64,000 nt of DNA from Endothia cerciana (GCA_026119935.1 JALRMH010000028.1:248001-312000); one strand, 5' to 3'. Shown: positions 10,793-24,118, counted from the first letter of the stretch. Notes: generated by a model from the sequence alone, not told the origin. Numbers and translations: made by a program.

Positions 10793-13700
10793 GGAGAGAT
10801 GGCGGGGGACCGAGCGATTGGCGACATCATCTTGATTTGACAACATACCCGATATGGAGTTCGAAGGCGTTTGTGTATTCTCGGGTCGGAGTAGGCGATA
10901 AAATTCCCAGGTCACTGGTCATTCGAGGATGTTCGATCCTGACGACTGGCATGAGCGAATCGGGATTCTGGCATATGAACGGTCAAGGCAATAAGAGTCT
11001 CGACAGTCTACGACGACACAGGCTCAGTCAACGAGAGCGTACTGAGAACCTGAATTACCGCCACCTTCTGCCACAAGCACCTGATGCTCCATCGAGGCTT
11101 CCAACTTGGACAGCTCCGGATTGCGCTCGAGCGACGGGCTCGCCCAGGTCAACTGAAGGGGACAAGTAAATATCAGACATCTCTGCCGTAGCAGACACAT
11201 TGTTACATAGTTTGCAGCATCAAGGCCAGTGCGTACAGCTCAAAACCGGGTAATGGAGCAGTGGCGCCTCTGCATGTGCTAGGGAAAATGTGTCCCGACC
11301 GGCTGGCATCGCCGTCTTCGATTCACCAGGATCTCGAAGTCTATGGCACGCAGCCGCGCAGCCGACTTCGTGACAGGATAGCCTCGATTAACACACCTTG
11401 GCATCTGCCAATGCTCCTCGCTTGTCTTGGTCGAACCGTCTTTAGACCCTCATGCGAGAGCTGATGCCAGAAGCTCATCCAGGTTACAGGATGCTCACGT
11501 CCGCGTCGCATGGCTGCTCATGTCTTTTGTCAGATTGTAGGGCTGACCATAAAGGTGTAGGCTAGAGATGCACTGCTGTCTCTTCCGGATGTAGGAAGGG
11601 ATCGAGTCTCTCGCCGACCAGAGGGACCAGATGGAGCTGAGGTAAAAGATGGCGACAACCCTATGCGGGTCCATGACTTGTTGCACTGCCGTCTTCCTTT
11701 TCTCCACCGATGTTTTTTGTGTGGCGAGATTCGAGCAAAGGCATCGTATTGTCTACGGACATCCTCGTCTCAACATTCCCGTCTACAGACAAGGTCACTC
11801 ACTCCTCAGGGATCATCACCTCTGTGCCGGTACCTCACTTACAGAACCACCATAGATCAGGCGATTCGTAAGGGGAATCTCTACCACTGCCCCATCAGAC
11901 CCAGCCTGGACCCGAGGCTGATCTGAGCACATCGATCCAAGCCGCTTTCAGTCCCTTGAGATACAGATTAGCGTCGTCTATAATAAGTGACCGCAGATCT
12001 AACCCGACAACCATTTCCCGATCTACATGCGCAGCTCAACTTGCGGTGACCAAGCGCTGACGCCCTGCTGGATGCTGCCTCTAGGTTGCGTAAGTCAAGA
12101 GTGCTGGGGCAAGCAATTGTCGGTTTCGACTCGGTGCACTCGCGGCGAGAATGTGGTCCGCTACTAGTTGTAGCTGGCAGTGTCAAGACTCACTCCACCC
12201 TCAGTTCGGTAGAACACTAAACGGAGAGAGTCAAGCCAGGACGAACGATCCTCACACAATGATCCTTTTCCAGGCACATCTGAAGCAATACGTCTCTACA
12301 GATACTCTGTGGCCCGGCCAACAACTCATCTCCAGCCAATCGGTCCTGGAGTCGCGTTGAAATAGCAGCAGCAACCGGCATCGACCCTGCACAAGTTCAG
12401 GCCCAGAGTCCACAACATGAGGCGACCGCGAGACACCTCGTACTACTACTATACAGGACATGCACGGCTACGTATGATGTTGTCTGGTGATCGCCACACG
12501 GCCACGTTATATCGCCATCGCTGCCTGCATAGTTCAGTCGGGTCGACGTCGCGTTAGCGGTGGTGGATGATACCACCTCGCCCCAGGCCTTCACCGCCGG
12601 CGAAGTCCCCTCCCCCCTCCCTCGCCCCAGCCAGCATACTATGCATCGCATGGCCAGCGGTAGCATGCCTTGCAGATGCAGGACGTCTTCTCTGCGCCTG
12701 ACGCGATTCGCGCCGGCTCCATGTCCTGGGATGGGATTGGGGGGGAAGGGGGGAGGAGGAAAAACAAGCCAGCACTGCCCAGCGGCCAGCAGAACCACCC
12801 ATTCCCCTCCATCATCCCCTCCGTTCCAAGGCAGCAGGTTTTCTCTGCGCTTGGTAGGTCGCCTCCGTCCTGGTGGCTGGCTGGCAGGAAGCGCACGGCG
12901 ATCTGTACGCCCGCCCGCTCGTCTCGAGACGCACTCTGCAGGAGCCAAAGTGGACCAGGCATTGGCCCCGACGAGAGATCAACCCACTTTTGTTACATAC
13001 CGTGTTACTGTAAACCTTGGGAGACGCCCGTGTCCACTCATCGAAGCCTTCTGGAAGGCCATCTCGAACCCACAACGAGGAGTGGATTGTGGTCATGGGG
13101 GCGCCCCCCCCCTTCTCCAACCTATCTTGCATCGGCGACAGCGGTCAGAGGTTCATTCATCGGACCGGGTCCTTCTGTGGGAAAGGATGATGTGGGGGGG
13201 GGGGGAGGGTCTGCGATAATCTTTCATCGCCCGCGGGCTTGGCCTCTTAATTGCTCGAATCATAATTTGCTGCTAATTTTATACACGACTAGCAGATTCC
13301 AGGTACAGACAGGCACGTAATGTAAGAAAGGGCCCCTGCCCCTAGAAGGCACCCACCATCCTTACTCTCCAAACCTTGACCTTGCGCACACACTTACTTG
13401 ACAAAAATGCACACACTCACACACACATACCCTCCCTCTGCATCATGACCCGGCACTGCCGACAGACGAAGGAGCGCCACGACAGCCACCACGCCTACGG
13501 GTCGTCATCGCCGCCCTCGCGCAGGGCCAAGGCGGTTCAGCGAGTGCCGGAGCGCGAGAGACAAGGGCGTGGGCACGCGGCGTGGCAGGTTTGGCCCTGG
13601 CGGGGTCCCGTACCCGGCTCGCGACAAGTGTCCAGGAATGCCCGAGGCCGTCGTATTCTTGAGGCGGAGGCTCTTTCCCGGCCGAAGCTCTGCACGGAGG

Positions 13701-16700
13701 AGGACGGAAAACGTACGTGGCACCTGCAGCCTGTGTGCTTCTCGACACTTCTTACTCCGTTCAGAGAGAGTAGACGACGGGATCTGACGGGGCCATGCGT
13801 GACGCGACGAGACGGAGAGCTGGCCTGCCGCATGCCTATTGGGGGCCAGAGAGCGAGGCGGCTCCCCGATGCTAGTAGATGGATCGTAGGAAGTAGTTTC
13901 GGCGCCTTTGTCTGCGTGCAGAGAAGGATCGATGAGCTTGAAACGCGCGGCCCGGGCGAGAGTTAGAGCCCCGGGCCCTTGGAACGTCTGCGGCTGGAGG
14001 GCACGGACGAGTCAGGCCTGAAGCCAGTAACTGACCTGAGTTGTCTTGTTGTCTTGCGGGTCCGCACTCGCTACCTTGTTCCGATATGGTGTCGCCGTGC
14101 AGGGCTTACCAGATGCATACATGTTGCGTGGAACGGAGGGTGAGGGTGAGGGAGACGGACGCTAAGAGATATGGTATGGTATCACATCACGACGCACACA
14201 CTGCCGGGCTAATGGTGTGTTGTTTAAAAGGACAAGACTCAACGTCTCATGGTCCGCCCAGGGTATATGTGTGCCACTGTACGGATCGCGATACAGCATA
14301 TGTGTGATCTTTGACACGCTGTGCTGAGTTGTCTGTCATACCGGGACTTTATTCTTCTAATTCTGAATGTACGAATGTATAAATATCCTGCTTTTGAAAC
14401 ACGGACATTGCGCACTGAGTGACCACAGCACGAGGCGAACAGATGCCAAATTCGAACGCTGAATCGAAACATTAGTCCCGGGGGCACGTAGTTGGAGGCT
14501 GTCCGATGGGATGAAAAAGACTGGATCCACGGCAGGTAAGCGTTATGATAGTGCACGGCTCGCAGCAGCAGCAACAGCAACAGCCGTGGTGGTGTGTCAT
14601 CACATCGTATCCAGAGCCACGGTGCACTGACGCGTGACATGAAGCACCAATGGGTCCGTCGCCGAGCCCCTCCTCGTCAGCAATGACAAAGAGGACACTC
14701 GCAGGGTTGGTTCTGAGGTTGATTTGAAAAATATAATATATCGCAATGGGGCCGGAATTCTCATCACTTGACCTGCGGCTCAGCGGCGTGTTGGCGGGGT
14801 AAGTACTATTTAAGATGTGGTGGTCACACATATTGCCATCTGATCAGACTGAGCGCATCTCGGCCCCCAAGGTTGGGTTGTCATGCTGTTAGCTAAATTC
14901 TCCGAGTGGTTTTATGGTCTTCATGTATGGTCGCACAGAAAATAGCTCAGGATCGAAGTGCTGCCTCGCTCAGTCACTGCTGTAGTACTCGATGCAGGCA
15001 AGCCAGCAGACTTCTGACGCCACCGGGCATTCTAGACGGCGAGCAAGGATGAAATGCATGGCAGTCTGACTCCTGGCGTCAGCATGGCGATACACCATTG
15101 TGATCATGTCTGTTAGTGGTAAATGCACTTGGTCTCGTATCAATGGGCAATGTGATCGCTGATATGCAGGCTGCAATCTCGGGAGTTACGAATCGCTGGT
15201 GGCTGCATTGCTGGTCACGTTGGGAGTCGGGGGGCCGACGAAGGCAAACCTCGCGTAAAATGTTCAACACGGCGACGCGCAGCATTTGTGGGTGGGTGGC
15301 AACCGAGGCGCAATTAAATGTGTGATGACGATGTGCCCTCGCCGGGAGCGTCGCCTCATAATCTCTCCTGCAGCGGGCTGTAATGATCATAGCTGCAACT
15401 TCGTCCCAAAGCAATCTCTTAGGGAACTCGTGATTCCAGTGATATGACCACCAAAGCCGGTATTACCGACGACCACCTTGGCAAAAAGCACATGGCTTCT
15501 GCTGGGATCAATGCTGGTCCTCGGACCCCAAGGGTCCGACCCACCCACGACCCCCCCCCCCCACATTTCGGGTAAGGCAGCTTTGTGTATTTCAGCTGTG
15601 TCGGTGAGGCTGGTCAAAAAGTTATTTACTCATCATGTGATGGGTGATGGCAGACATGCGCGCGCGTCTGATCGCTGCGGCTCCTGTAATGCGTGGGTAC
15701 GCTTGCCGGGCCTCGCGTCGCAGGAATCGTGTTGTGAGCTCAATGGTGATCCCTGAATCACGAGCAGACAATTGAACTGGTCTTGATGACTTAGCATGGC
15801 GTTTGGCCGGCGGTGGTTTCTCATCGTGGCGAGGGGGCATCGCCATGGTCTTCGTCATCCTGCCTCGGCAGAGGGATAACATATAGCGACGAGCCGACGC
15901 GGTTGGCGCCACGAAGCGAGCAAGACAAGTTGTGTGCTCGTCTGTGGGACGTTGCGCCTTCAATACGTGGACACTCTTGCATGGTGGCTCAAGGCGGTTT
16001 GGCAGGTCGTCCTAGCACCTTGCACCCACCGTCCTACTGCGCACGACAGCTATGCCCTCTGACTCGTCCCTCTGGCTGTGAACCCATATGTAATGCAGCT
16101 GCATGGTATCGTGTGATTTCTTGCTGGACGGCCGTGATTTGTTGGTCATCGATTGCGCCTGCAGATGGATCCTTCCCATCTCGGGGCGGTCGGAGGATCT
16201 GAGGAGGAGCGCCAGTCTGCGTTGGCTGTGACAAGCTCAACTTCCAAGGAGTTAGTGGGTGGGTCCGACAGGTGCCCGATGGCGTCCAACCATGGACGGG
16301 ATTGAAAGAGGACGTAGTATGAGGCTTTGAGGGCGTAGGGTAGTAAACAAAGAAAGAAAAGGAAAAGAAAGAAAAAGAAAAAAGAAAAAAGAGGACTTAG
16401 CCCAGGCCAACGGATCAAGGGCTGGCGACCACGGAGAACGAAACAAAACAAAGCACGCACATTCTTTGGCCCTTTGCCATCGAGGTCGTGGCCGCTATCG
16501 AGTGTGTGGGCGGGCTAGAGTTCGGTGAAGGGGTAGCCTCATTGGCAGCCTCGCCGTAGCCAAGTGCAAATTCCAAGGAAATTGCCGTGTCTGGTCGATA
16601 CCGAGTGGTCGGGTCCGAGGCTGATATATCTCAGGGGAAATGGCACTAAGCACCTTGTTTCGTGCGGTTCCAAGAACCCTGATCCCAAGAGCTCGTGTGA

Positions 16701-18145
16701 CTCTCGAGGTTGAACCCAGCTGTGGCGCGGGTTCTAAGATTTGGCAAGTATGTATTCAGACCACGGCGCCGAGGGGGGCTGTGCCCTCAGCATGGTCAGT
16801 TTCTTGAATTGGACCGCGGGTTGCAAGCCCGCCTGAGGTTGCAATGTGCTCAGTCCCGTGGTAGTTTTATGCTGCTGGTTTCGGGCCCCGGCCGAGGTGG
16901 CCCAAAAAGGACCCCATCATGCGGTCCTGACGCGTGCCTGGGCAAGACGCCGATCTGAGGGCCGTTAATTGTCTGACGACCAGCCTGTTCGAGAAGTCCC
17001 TCCTCTGGCCTGACCGAGTGCTACCCCCTCTGCATCTGCTGTACGTGATAGTTCGTTAATGAGCATGAGGGTTGAGGTTCGATTTGATTTTCACCTCGCC
17101 CGGACATTGAGGAACGCCACCTTGCGACGTAGCTCTGCGACCACCTGCAACGGAAGCGGAAGCCAAAATCGAATGTCGCAGGCACTTGGTCGGCGTCAAT
17201 GCATGTGCCGCCGCCCGTCCGTGCCCATGATGGTTGGCTTCGACGATTTGGTGCCCTGGGGCCACGGACAGGCGCCGTCTGGGATGCAACTTTCTGCTTT
17301 GGATGCAGGTGATCGGTTCAAAACCCAAGCTGCATTGTGGGTTAGGCACCGACACGAGCCCTCGCCTCACCGTTCTTCTGCACGTGTGGTGGCCAGTCCG
17401 AATCAGATGTGAAAGCTTGCGAGTTTCGGCGCCAGACTGCAATTGCAGTGCTTCAAGAGACGATGCGATGCGGTGCGGTGACCCCTGGGGACCGGCTTCT
17501 GCTGGTGATGAGTTATCAAGTTGATGCAAGAATATGGAATGCATCCTGTCGTGGCCAGTCCCTGTTGGTCTTGTGAGTGGCTCACAAGCTGCAGTGAGTC
17601 AATGGCAGCCTCGTCACCCAGCAACAGTCCCAATATTTATGGCTCTCTGCAGGCCGAGGTGTGGGTATGCCATCGTGTCTGCAGTGGAGGAGGGAGGACA
17701 AGACAATCTCCGTAGTACTATGATACCATAGGAGATCGTCAATTGGACTTTCGCCCCCCTCCCCCTTCGGGACCCAGTCAGGCGTTGATCGAAAGTGCAG
17801 AGTCCCTCCCCCCGTTGAGCACTACGTACGGTGGCGGTGACGGTGATCATATTGGATGCATGACCTCAGATTTAGGTTGGGGCCATCTCGGACCGCCGCA
17901 TTGGCTATTGACCGTACTGTTTGTTGTCGTGGGGTGCAGGATGAGGAGGGGGCTGGTCAGGACGCCTTGGTTGTTTTTGGTTCTTGGTTCTTGGTCAGAT
18001 GCGCTGGTGGTTCGGGTATCATCAGATCTGACTTAGAGGGAGGTGGAGGTTGGAATTATGCCTGCCTGTTGGGAACGAGCCTGGGACGGGGGCTTGTGCT
18101 CGGTATTGCGGGCGCTGTGTTACAGCTTCGAGGAACTCCCAAAGG

Positions 18146-18193
18146 TGAGGCCAGGCCAGGCCAGGCGAGGCGAGGCGAGGCGAGGCGAGGCGT
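18146..18193. repeat. Pentanucleotide repeat GGCCA to GGCGA
   Basis: Three units of CAGGC run directly into about six units of GAGGC, so the array drifts from one pentamer to a one-base variant. It lies in non-coding DNA. Confidence 0.85.
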
Positions 18194-19778
18194 GAGGTCT
18201 GGCTCCAGGCGGCTACACACAGACCCTGATCCTCCCTCGCTCCCATTCCACTGGGTACTGAATCCCCCCTCCCCCCATCCCTGGGGGCCGCTTCCCTTCC
18301 ACGACGGGGCGTTGCACGTCTGCATCACGAGCACCTCAGACTGTCAATCATGGATGGAATGGACCCTTCCCCCCCCTGGACTGCAAAAGCTGCATGTTTT
18401 ATTTGGCATACTATAGTGGAAAGGCCAAAGCATAATGGAAAGAGACATCTGAGAAATGAACACTAAGACGGGTCAAGGGAATCTCAACCATGGGTGTGTA
18501 TGCAGTCAACCTTTTTGAAAAGGGAATAGAAAACCGATGGAGGGTGTCTCTGGTTGGTTCGACGGGGTTTTCCTTTCTTTCTTCCTGTTTTTTTTATTTT
18601 ATTTTATTGCTTCCTTTTTAACCGCCTTCTTTTTCTTCTTCTTTTTCTTCTTCTTCTCCTCCTCCTCCTCCTCCTGACTACTGGTGCATTCCTGCCCCCT
18701 TCTCTTTTGACCTCTGTCCGTTCTTCTTCTTGTTCTTGTTCCTCACCTCCTCTTCCTCCTCCGCCGTCTGGTCGATCTGGGATGACCTGGCCCCGGCTGA
18801 ACTTAACGCCCATGCACTGCTGGGAGGGAAGAAGAGAACCGGGGGGAGGGGGATGTCGAAATTGTAAGCCAAGGTACCATAGTACCCCCCCCCCCCGGAC
18901 CACAGCCTCCCTCCTCCCATGACATCAAACCTTCAAAGACAGCTTAATTTGGAAACTCCGTGGAAGAGTTACGAGTCTTCCTTCCCCAGCTTCCATCTTA
19001 GTACGCCCAGGGCGTTACCGGATCTACCCAGCTCCTGGCTCCCTACCTAGGCTCGAGGGACACCCAAGGGCAGAGCACCAACTCATGCAGACTCGTACTA
19101 ATAATAAGGGCGGGCGGGCATTGATCTCCATTTCTCAGGGCAGCCACGATCCCGGAGAGCGCCCCGGCTGGCTGGTGCATCCATCCCCTCTCATTCCTCC
19201 CGCCGGGTGCGCGATGACCATTGTGATCATGGCCGGCTCTTCTGGCCTGGCCGGCCTGGGTGGTCCCCGGTGAGAGGGATTCCCATCGCGTTCTGGAGCC
19301 CCCCTCGCGGCCCAAAGTAGAGGCCTCGCCAGCCATGGCCATTACACGACCTGAACCCGGACCCTGTATGCGGCCCACGACGGCCTGGGGCACTTACGTC
19401 TTCTGCATCGTCGAGGACCCCCCCCCCCCCCCGGTGGCGGGAGAGGAGCCGCCGCGACAGGCCTGCCCGAGGCAGACTGCTCGAGCGAGCACCAAGTAGC
19501 AGGTCTCTCCGGCCGCCCAGCTGGTGGGAAGCCGGTTAGCCTCAAGCCTCACCTGGGGCAGGGCGCGGGTGAGGCGACAGCGAAGTTGCACCCGAGATGG
19601 GGTCGTCCTCCGGGACCGTTCCTCACCTGGCCTGCGTCGCCCAGGGCCCCAAGTCATGGAGCCGTGGCGGTGGCCCACAGGTCAGGTTCGGGCTCAGCAT
19701 GGGGGTGGGTTTCTGCGCATTGACGGTGGTCGATAATCTTGTCCCCCGGACCCCCTTGCTTTTTTGCCCTTGCGTGTC

Positions 19779-19839
19779 TGGTGTCGTGTCGTGTCGTGTG
19801 GCGCTGTGCTGTGCTGTGTTGTGTTGTGTTGTGTTGTGT
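19779..19839. repeat. Compound pentanucleotide repeat GTGTC/GCTGT/GTGTT
   Basis: Four GTGTC-type units, about three GTGCT units and about five GTGTT units follow one another. They differ by single C-to-T type changes. It lies in non-coding DNA. Confidence 0.85.
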
Positions 19840-20090
19840 CGGCCGCCGACCACGATTCCCTGGGACGGATGGGCTCTTTACAGATTTACACGCCGTGGCA
19901 CCCACACACGCTGCGCAGGCCCCTCGCGCAGCGGGATCCTGTAACGAGCAGCCAGCCCATCCAGGCCTGGCTGACAAGGCACGACACGGGGTACTAACTA
20001 TCGGTACTACTTACGGTACCTCGAGTACCTCAGTACCTTCTAGCGTGGTTGTGGGGCCCGTGGCTCTCAATCGACGCTTGCACTTAACGC

Positions 20091-21519
20091 TACGCATTTG
20101 GGCTTCCCTTGTCCGGCTTGCTGGCCGGTACTCTATGCAATGCATGCATCCTGCACCTCCCTTTCCTCCTGCCATTCTCCATTGTCACCGCTCTCCATCT
20201 TCTTGTTCTTGATACCGATCGCTTTAATTCCCCCTCTACTGCTCCCCTTTTCCCTTGTCTCCTACGCACCTTCGCTTGGACCTCTTATAACTCACCGACA
20301 CCCAATCCGCTCTCTACGCTGGTGTTGTTCCCTTTTGTTGATTTCTCTCTCTTTCCCATCCCCATCCCACCTCTCCTGGCTCTGCTGGAGTGTCTCACCC
20401 ACCGGACCGCCCATCTGCCTTATACACGTATACCGGCCCCTACGGTTACAGCCCGGGCTCTTACCTCACCCGAAGTTTCTGCCATCCTTCTAGAAACTCC
20501 CTCCTGGTCTCACCACCTACGCGGTATAAGTCTTGTGCTACTCTTCCGCCGCCTGGCCCGAGTGCAGACCGGCTCCTCTCCCCCCTCGACGCCTGCCTGC
20601 CCACCCGTCACAGTCATCACGCCCCGTCATCAGACGGCTTAGACCTGGCGCCTCGCCACGCCCGGGAGCCTCTCAATTGCTCCGGGCAGGACGCCTGACT
20701 GGCCTTGGAGTTGCAACGGGGCCACCCTCAGAAAAACTCAAGTCACCGCAGCATCCCCGCCCTCGCCGCTTCCGTCCTACATTAATCTAGGCCGGCCCGC
20801 CCTCCTCCCACTTACCGGTCCTCTCCCGCCCGGTCCTCAGGGATTTCCACCGCAAACACGCAAACCGGACCTGTGTGGTCGAAACCCAGGCCTCGACACT
20901 ACGTGCCTCACTTTTCCCCACGGCTCCGCTGGGCACCTGCGCCTCTGTGACGACACACGCCGCGAACAGGAGACGGCGGCACGATATTCTCGCGAGAGAA
21001 ACTGCTGAGGCTACCGCCCGTCCGACAGGTTTGTGAGCCGCCAGCCCGCCCTCCTTGCTCCCACAGCCACTTCTGCGAGGACGACTACAGGTCAGTAAGC
21101 AGCAGCCAGCCCATGTCACCGTCCGTCCTCAACCAGAGGAGCCAGTCCTCCCGCCTTCGCTTCTGCAGCTTGATGTGGTATTACACAAGCCGGGTGACTA
21201 GGATGCCACTACCCGTGGTCCCGTGCCTATGTCGGAATTACACAACTGGCAATCACCCCGAGTAGAAATGATCTTGCTGACCAGCGTGTTACCGCTCCAA
21301 TAGTTGCTCTCATTAGTGATCCCTGGGTCTCTCTCGCCATCGAGATTTCTCACAGCTTTTCCGGCGACACCCGAAGGTGGCCAACCCCATCAGGGCTTAC
21401 AATCCATCGCTGACACTCTTCTCAACCACTATCGTGGTCTCGCGTCTTCGTGATACCGCCCCAGGACCACAGATCAGAGACAGCCGGCTGGCTAGGCTGG
21501 GTTTTTGGAACCTGAGGAA
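20091..21519 (+). promoter_or_regulatory. Pyrimidine-rich leader/promoter of SOK1
   Basis: The plus strand is strongly C+T-rich (for example 20150-20400). Three frames are open for 100 codons or more simply because stop codons are rare in such sequence. Long CT-rich leaders are typical upstream of fungal regulatory genes. I therefore read this as the promoter and 5' leader of the SOK1 gene. Leader introns are possible but none could be fixed. Confidence 0.4.
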
Positions 21520-23496
21520 ATGAACGACCAAGGGGCTACCGGCGGGCACATCACCCAACCGCAGCACACAAGACAAGACTCCCAAAATGAGCCCGCGCCA
21601 GCAGAGAGGCTGGCAGAGACCAGGAGTGCCGCGTCGACGGAGTCAGACGAGCAGCTACAACATCCACGGTCGGAGTCAGAAAAGTCAGCAAATTCCTCAA
21701 TGACATCTGTATCGTCCTCACCGGGGGCCATCTCTCAGAACGCAGCACTCTCGGCACGCCAGAGCCCCCTCGCCTCGACACCCGACCCCAGAAACCAGGT
21801 CTTCCACCCACCTAGGCCGCTGGAGCCGCCGGTGACGAAAGGGACATTGAGCGAGCTTGATGTCACCAAGATAATACATAATCCCAAGCTGCGTCACGAT
21901 ATTAATTTCGATCCAGAACTGCACTTTCGACCCAACCTGGACGGCGAGAAGGGGCGGAGGAAACAGGAGAAGGCGAACCAGTTCTGGACGACACTGCGCG
22001 ACCAACTGATCCTCTTTGTGGTGGACCGGGAAGCATTCAGGCGCGAATACCCGACTAGAGACGACTGGTGCTTGCCGGTTCTGCTGAGGGCCGTGAAGGA
22101 GATCATACAGACCTTGGTCCCACAGCGAGACCGTGACTTCCTCCATGAGGGCTTCAACGTCGAGCTGCTGATGCAACAGTTCGACCGGGGGATCGCGGAC
22201 CTGGAGAAGGTAGCATCCTGGCTGTCGGGTGTTCTGAAGCTACACTGCGCGCCGATGCGGGATGAGTGGGTGGACGAGATGTACAGCGAGCTGTCGAACG
22301 GCAACAGAAACAACGACATGGATGAGCTGGTCAAGGGCATGCGCAGCTTGCTCAGCGTCCTCGAGGCCATGAAGCTCGACGTCGCAAACCACCAGATCCG
22401 GTGCCTCAGGCCAATGCTGATCGAGGACACGGTGCACTTCGAGCAGCGCTTCTTCTACAAAAAGATCCAGGGTAACAGACTGGATGTCAGCGGGGCACGG
22501 CTATGGTATGGCGAAGCGGTACGGTCCTACTCCGGGAAGCCCCAGCACAACCGGGCCTTCGGCGGGACAGCTCCGTTCTTTGAAGCCTTGTCGAAGCTGG
22601 TCCTCCCCTCAACCGCGAAGGATACCATACCGAACACGTTCTTGTTTGATGAGGAACGCATCATCAAGCTACGCTCCGATATGCTGGATGCCATCAACCT
22701 TGAGGTCTGCATGAGGCTTTACGACGACCTCGAGCGTGTCTCGCGCATCCACTCTATAACGCCCTCCTTCCAGGCGCCCACCTCAGTGCCTGCATACGTT
22801 ATGGACGAAGATGCACCATCACACAGCAACAGGAACTCCGGGGACTTCAGCTTCACGGCTACTGCCTCGTCCAGACCATCAAGCCTGGTTTCTGCCTGCG
22901 GCTCCGCAGATTCCTCGCCACGAAGCTCCGGGATGTTCGTGCTTCAACCACCTGCGGCCGCCGACACCCCAGAATCGACGACTGCGAAGGCCAACACCGT
23001 CTACGACTCACTCGTCGCCCTGCTGAATACGGCACCGCAGAGTCAGAGGCCTCACCAGCGGTGGCAAGGTCTCGTTCCCTCGATCGCCATTCAGATCTTC
23101 CGGTTCACGAACGCACCACAGGACTTCCTGCCCCAGTTCGAGGCCAAGCTCGCTCAGCACCTGGCGGAGATGAAGTCAGAACTCTACCAGACGGTGGAGG
23201 CGCACTTCTACCGCAAGGTGATGGCAGAACTTGGACGGCGAGTCAAGGATCTCAAGGAGCTAAGCGGTGTGGCCCTCTTCTCCGTCGCCACCGGCGGGCG
23301 CCTCGGAGGTCCAGCCTCCGGGCGGCCATGGGAGGATGGCTGTGAGATGGAGGGGATGGAGACCGCGCCCGAGGCGAGGGAGGACAATGCCGTCGACGAC
23401 ATGGCGGTCCGCCTGGCCCACCTAGGTCTGTTGCACTGGAGGGTCTGGAGTGAGATGGCTTACCTGGGCCGCATGGACGAGATGGAAGTCGAGTAA
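21520..23496 (+). CDS. SOK1: TCP11/Sok1 family protein
   Basis: A single exon encodes 658 residues. The first ATG in frame is at 21520; the frame is open a few codons upstream but without another ATG. The N-terminal ~100 residues are Ser/Thr/Gln/Pro-rich and probably disordered. A T-complex 11 domain then runs from about residue 107 to near the end: LSELDVTKIIHNPKLRHDI, then DWCLPVLLRAVKEIIQTLVP, the block FNVELLMQQFDRGIADLEKVA and RCLRPMLIEDTVHFEQRFF. A Ser-rich insert near 440-500 interrupts it. Yeast Sok1 suppresses loss of cAMP-dependent kinase activity, and the human relative TCP11 is linked to cAMP signalling in sperm. A role in cAMP/PKA-linked growth control is inferred from those. No introns are needed, so the model is firm. 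Confidence 0.9.
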   Translation: MNDQGATGGHITQPQHTRQDSQNEPAPAERLAETRSAASTESDEQLQHPRSESEKSANSSMTSVSSSPGAISQNAALSARQSPLASTPDPRNQVFHPPRPLEPPVTKGTLSELDVTKIIHNPKLRHDINFDPELHFRPNLDGEKGRRKQEKANQFWTTLRDQLILFVVDREAFRREYPTRDDWCLPVLLRAVKEIIQTLVPQRDRDFLHEGFNVELLMQQFDRGIADLEKVASWLSGVLKLHCAPMRDEWVDEMYSELSNGNRNNDMDELVKGMRSLLSVLEAMKLDVANHQIRCLRPMLIEDTVHFEQRFFYKKIQGNRLDVSGARLWYGEAVRSYSGKPQHNRAFGGTAPFFEALSKLVLPSTAKDTIPNTFLFDEERIIKLRSDMLDAINLEVCMRLYDDLERVSRIHSITPSFQAPTSVPAYVMDEDAPSHSNRNSGDFSFTATASSRPSSLVSACGSADSSPRSSGMFVLQPPAAADTPESTTAKANTVYDSLVALLNTAPQSQRPHQRWQGLVPSIAIQIFRFTNAPQDFLPQFEAKLAQHLAEMKSELYQTVEAHFYRKVMAELGRRVKDLKELSGVALFSVATGGRLGGPASGRPWEDGCEMEGMETAPEAREDNAVDDMAVRLAHLGLLHWRVWSEMAYLGRMDEMEVE

Positions 23497-24118
23497 GATT
23501 CCAGTCATCCGTGAAAGGGAGGCGAGGATGATACGCACGTCCACGCCACGCCGAGAAAACTTTTCGTCTCCTGCGTTCCCACGCCACAATATCTCCACCA
23601 ACCGATGAGTCGCCACCACCACCAAACACATACCGAGGCCCAAAAGGTTCACAAATCTGGCGAGACCTGGTCGGCTGTGGAATCGAGGGGCTCCGTCCCT
23701 TCGGGTATTGACCTCCCTCCCTCTTTTTTTTTTCTCTATTTTTTATTAAAAAGGAAAAAAGGTTCAGGCGAGACACCCTGCATTAATGAGCGTCTCCTGA
23801 TGCTTTTTTGAGCTTACACACGTCTATTGGTTTCCAAGGCAATACCAACCAGGAAGGAGAGCTTAGATGGGTGCACAGCGATGTCTGCAAACACGGCGTT
23901 TTTTTTGTTTTTGTTTTGTTGTTTTTTTTGGACGGGTTTGGACACTTTGGATGTTATTTTGGGTCTTGGGGGATTCGGCGGTCAACAGCACACTGATTTT
24001 CTCTTAATGCATGGCTGGCTTGAAGGCCGCGTGCGTGCCCTCCAGGCTGAAGGGGCCGATGAAAGGGTCTCACCGCTGCCTTTCTTGGGAGTTGACACAG
24101 CCTGCGGAGCAAGCTGCC

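Larger units (their letters stand above)
10793..20090. other. Gene-poor interval
   Basis: No convincing gene was found in about 9.3 kb. Open frames at 12560-13320, 13376-13966 and 17743-18416 are open mainly because the DNA is G/C-rich: several frames on both strands are open at once, composition is repetitive and no family motif appears. Homopolymers occur at 13195-13206 (G), 15551-15562 (C), 18889-18899 (C) and near 19421-19432 (C). Microsatellites and TAC-rich near-palindromes (17711-17730, 18871-18886, 19990-20045) are scattered through it. It may hold non-coding transcripts or the far promoter of SOK1; the sequence alone cannot show either. Confidence 0.5.

Noticed and set aside
12560..13320. 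Open frames of 216-219 codons in two plus-strand phases
   Set aside because: Several phases on both strands are open at once in G/C-rich repetitive DNA; no motif and no splice-supported model.
13376..13966. 196-codon plus-strand frame
   Set aside because: Begins in a CA-rich repeat, Arg-rich by composition, overlapped by three other open frames; no recognisable domain.
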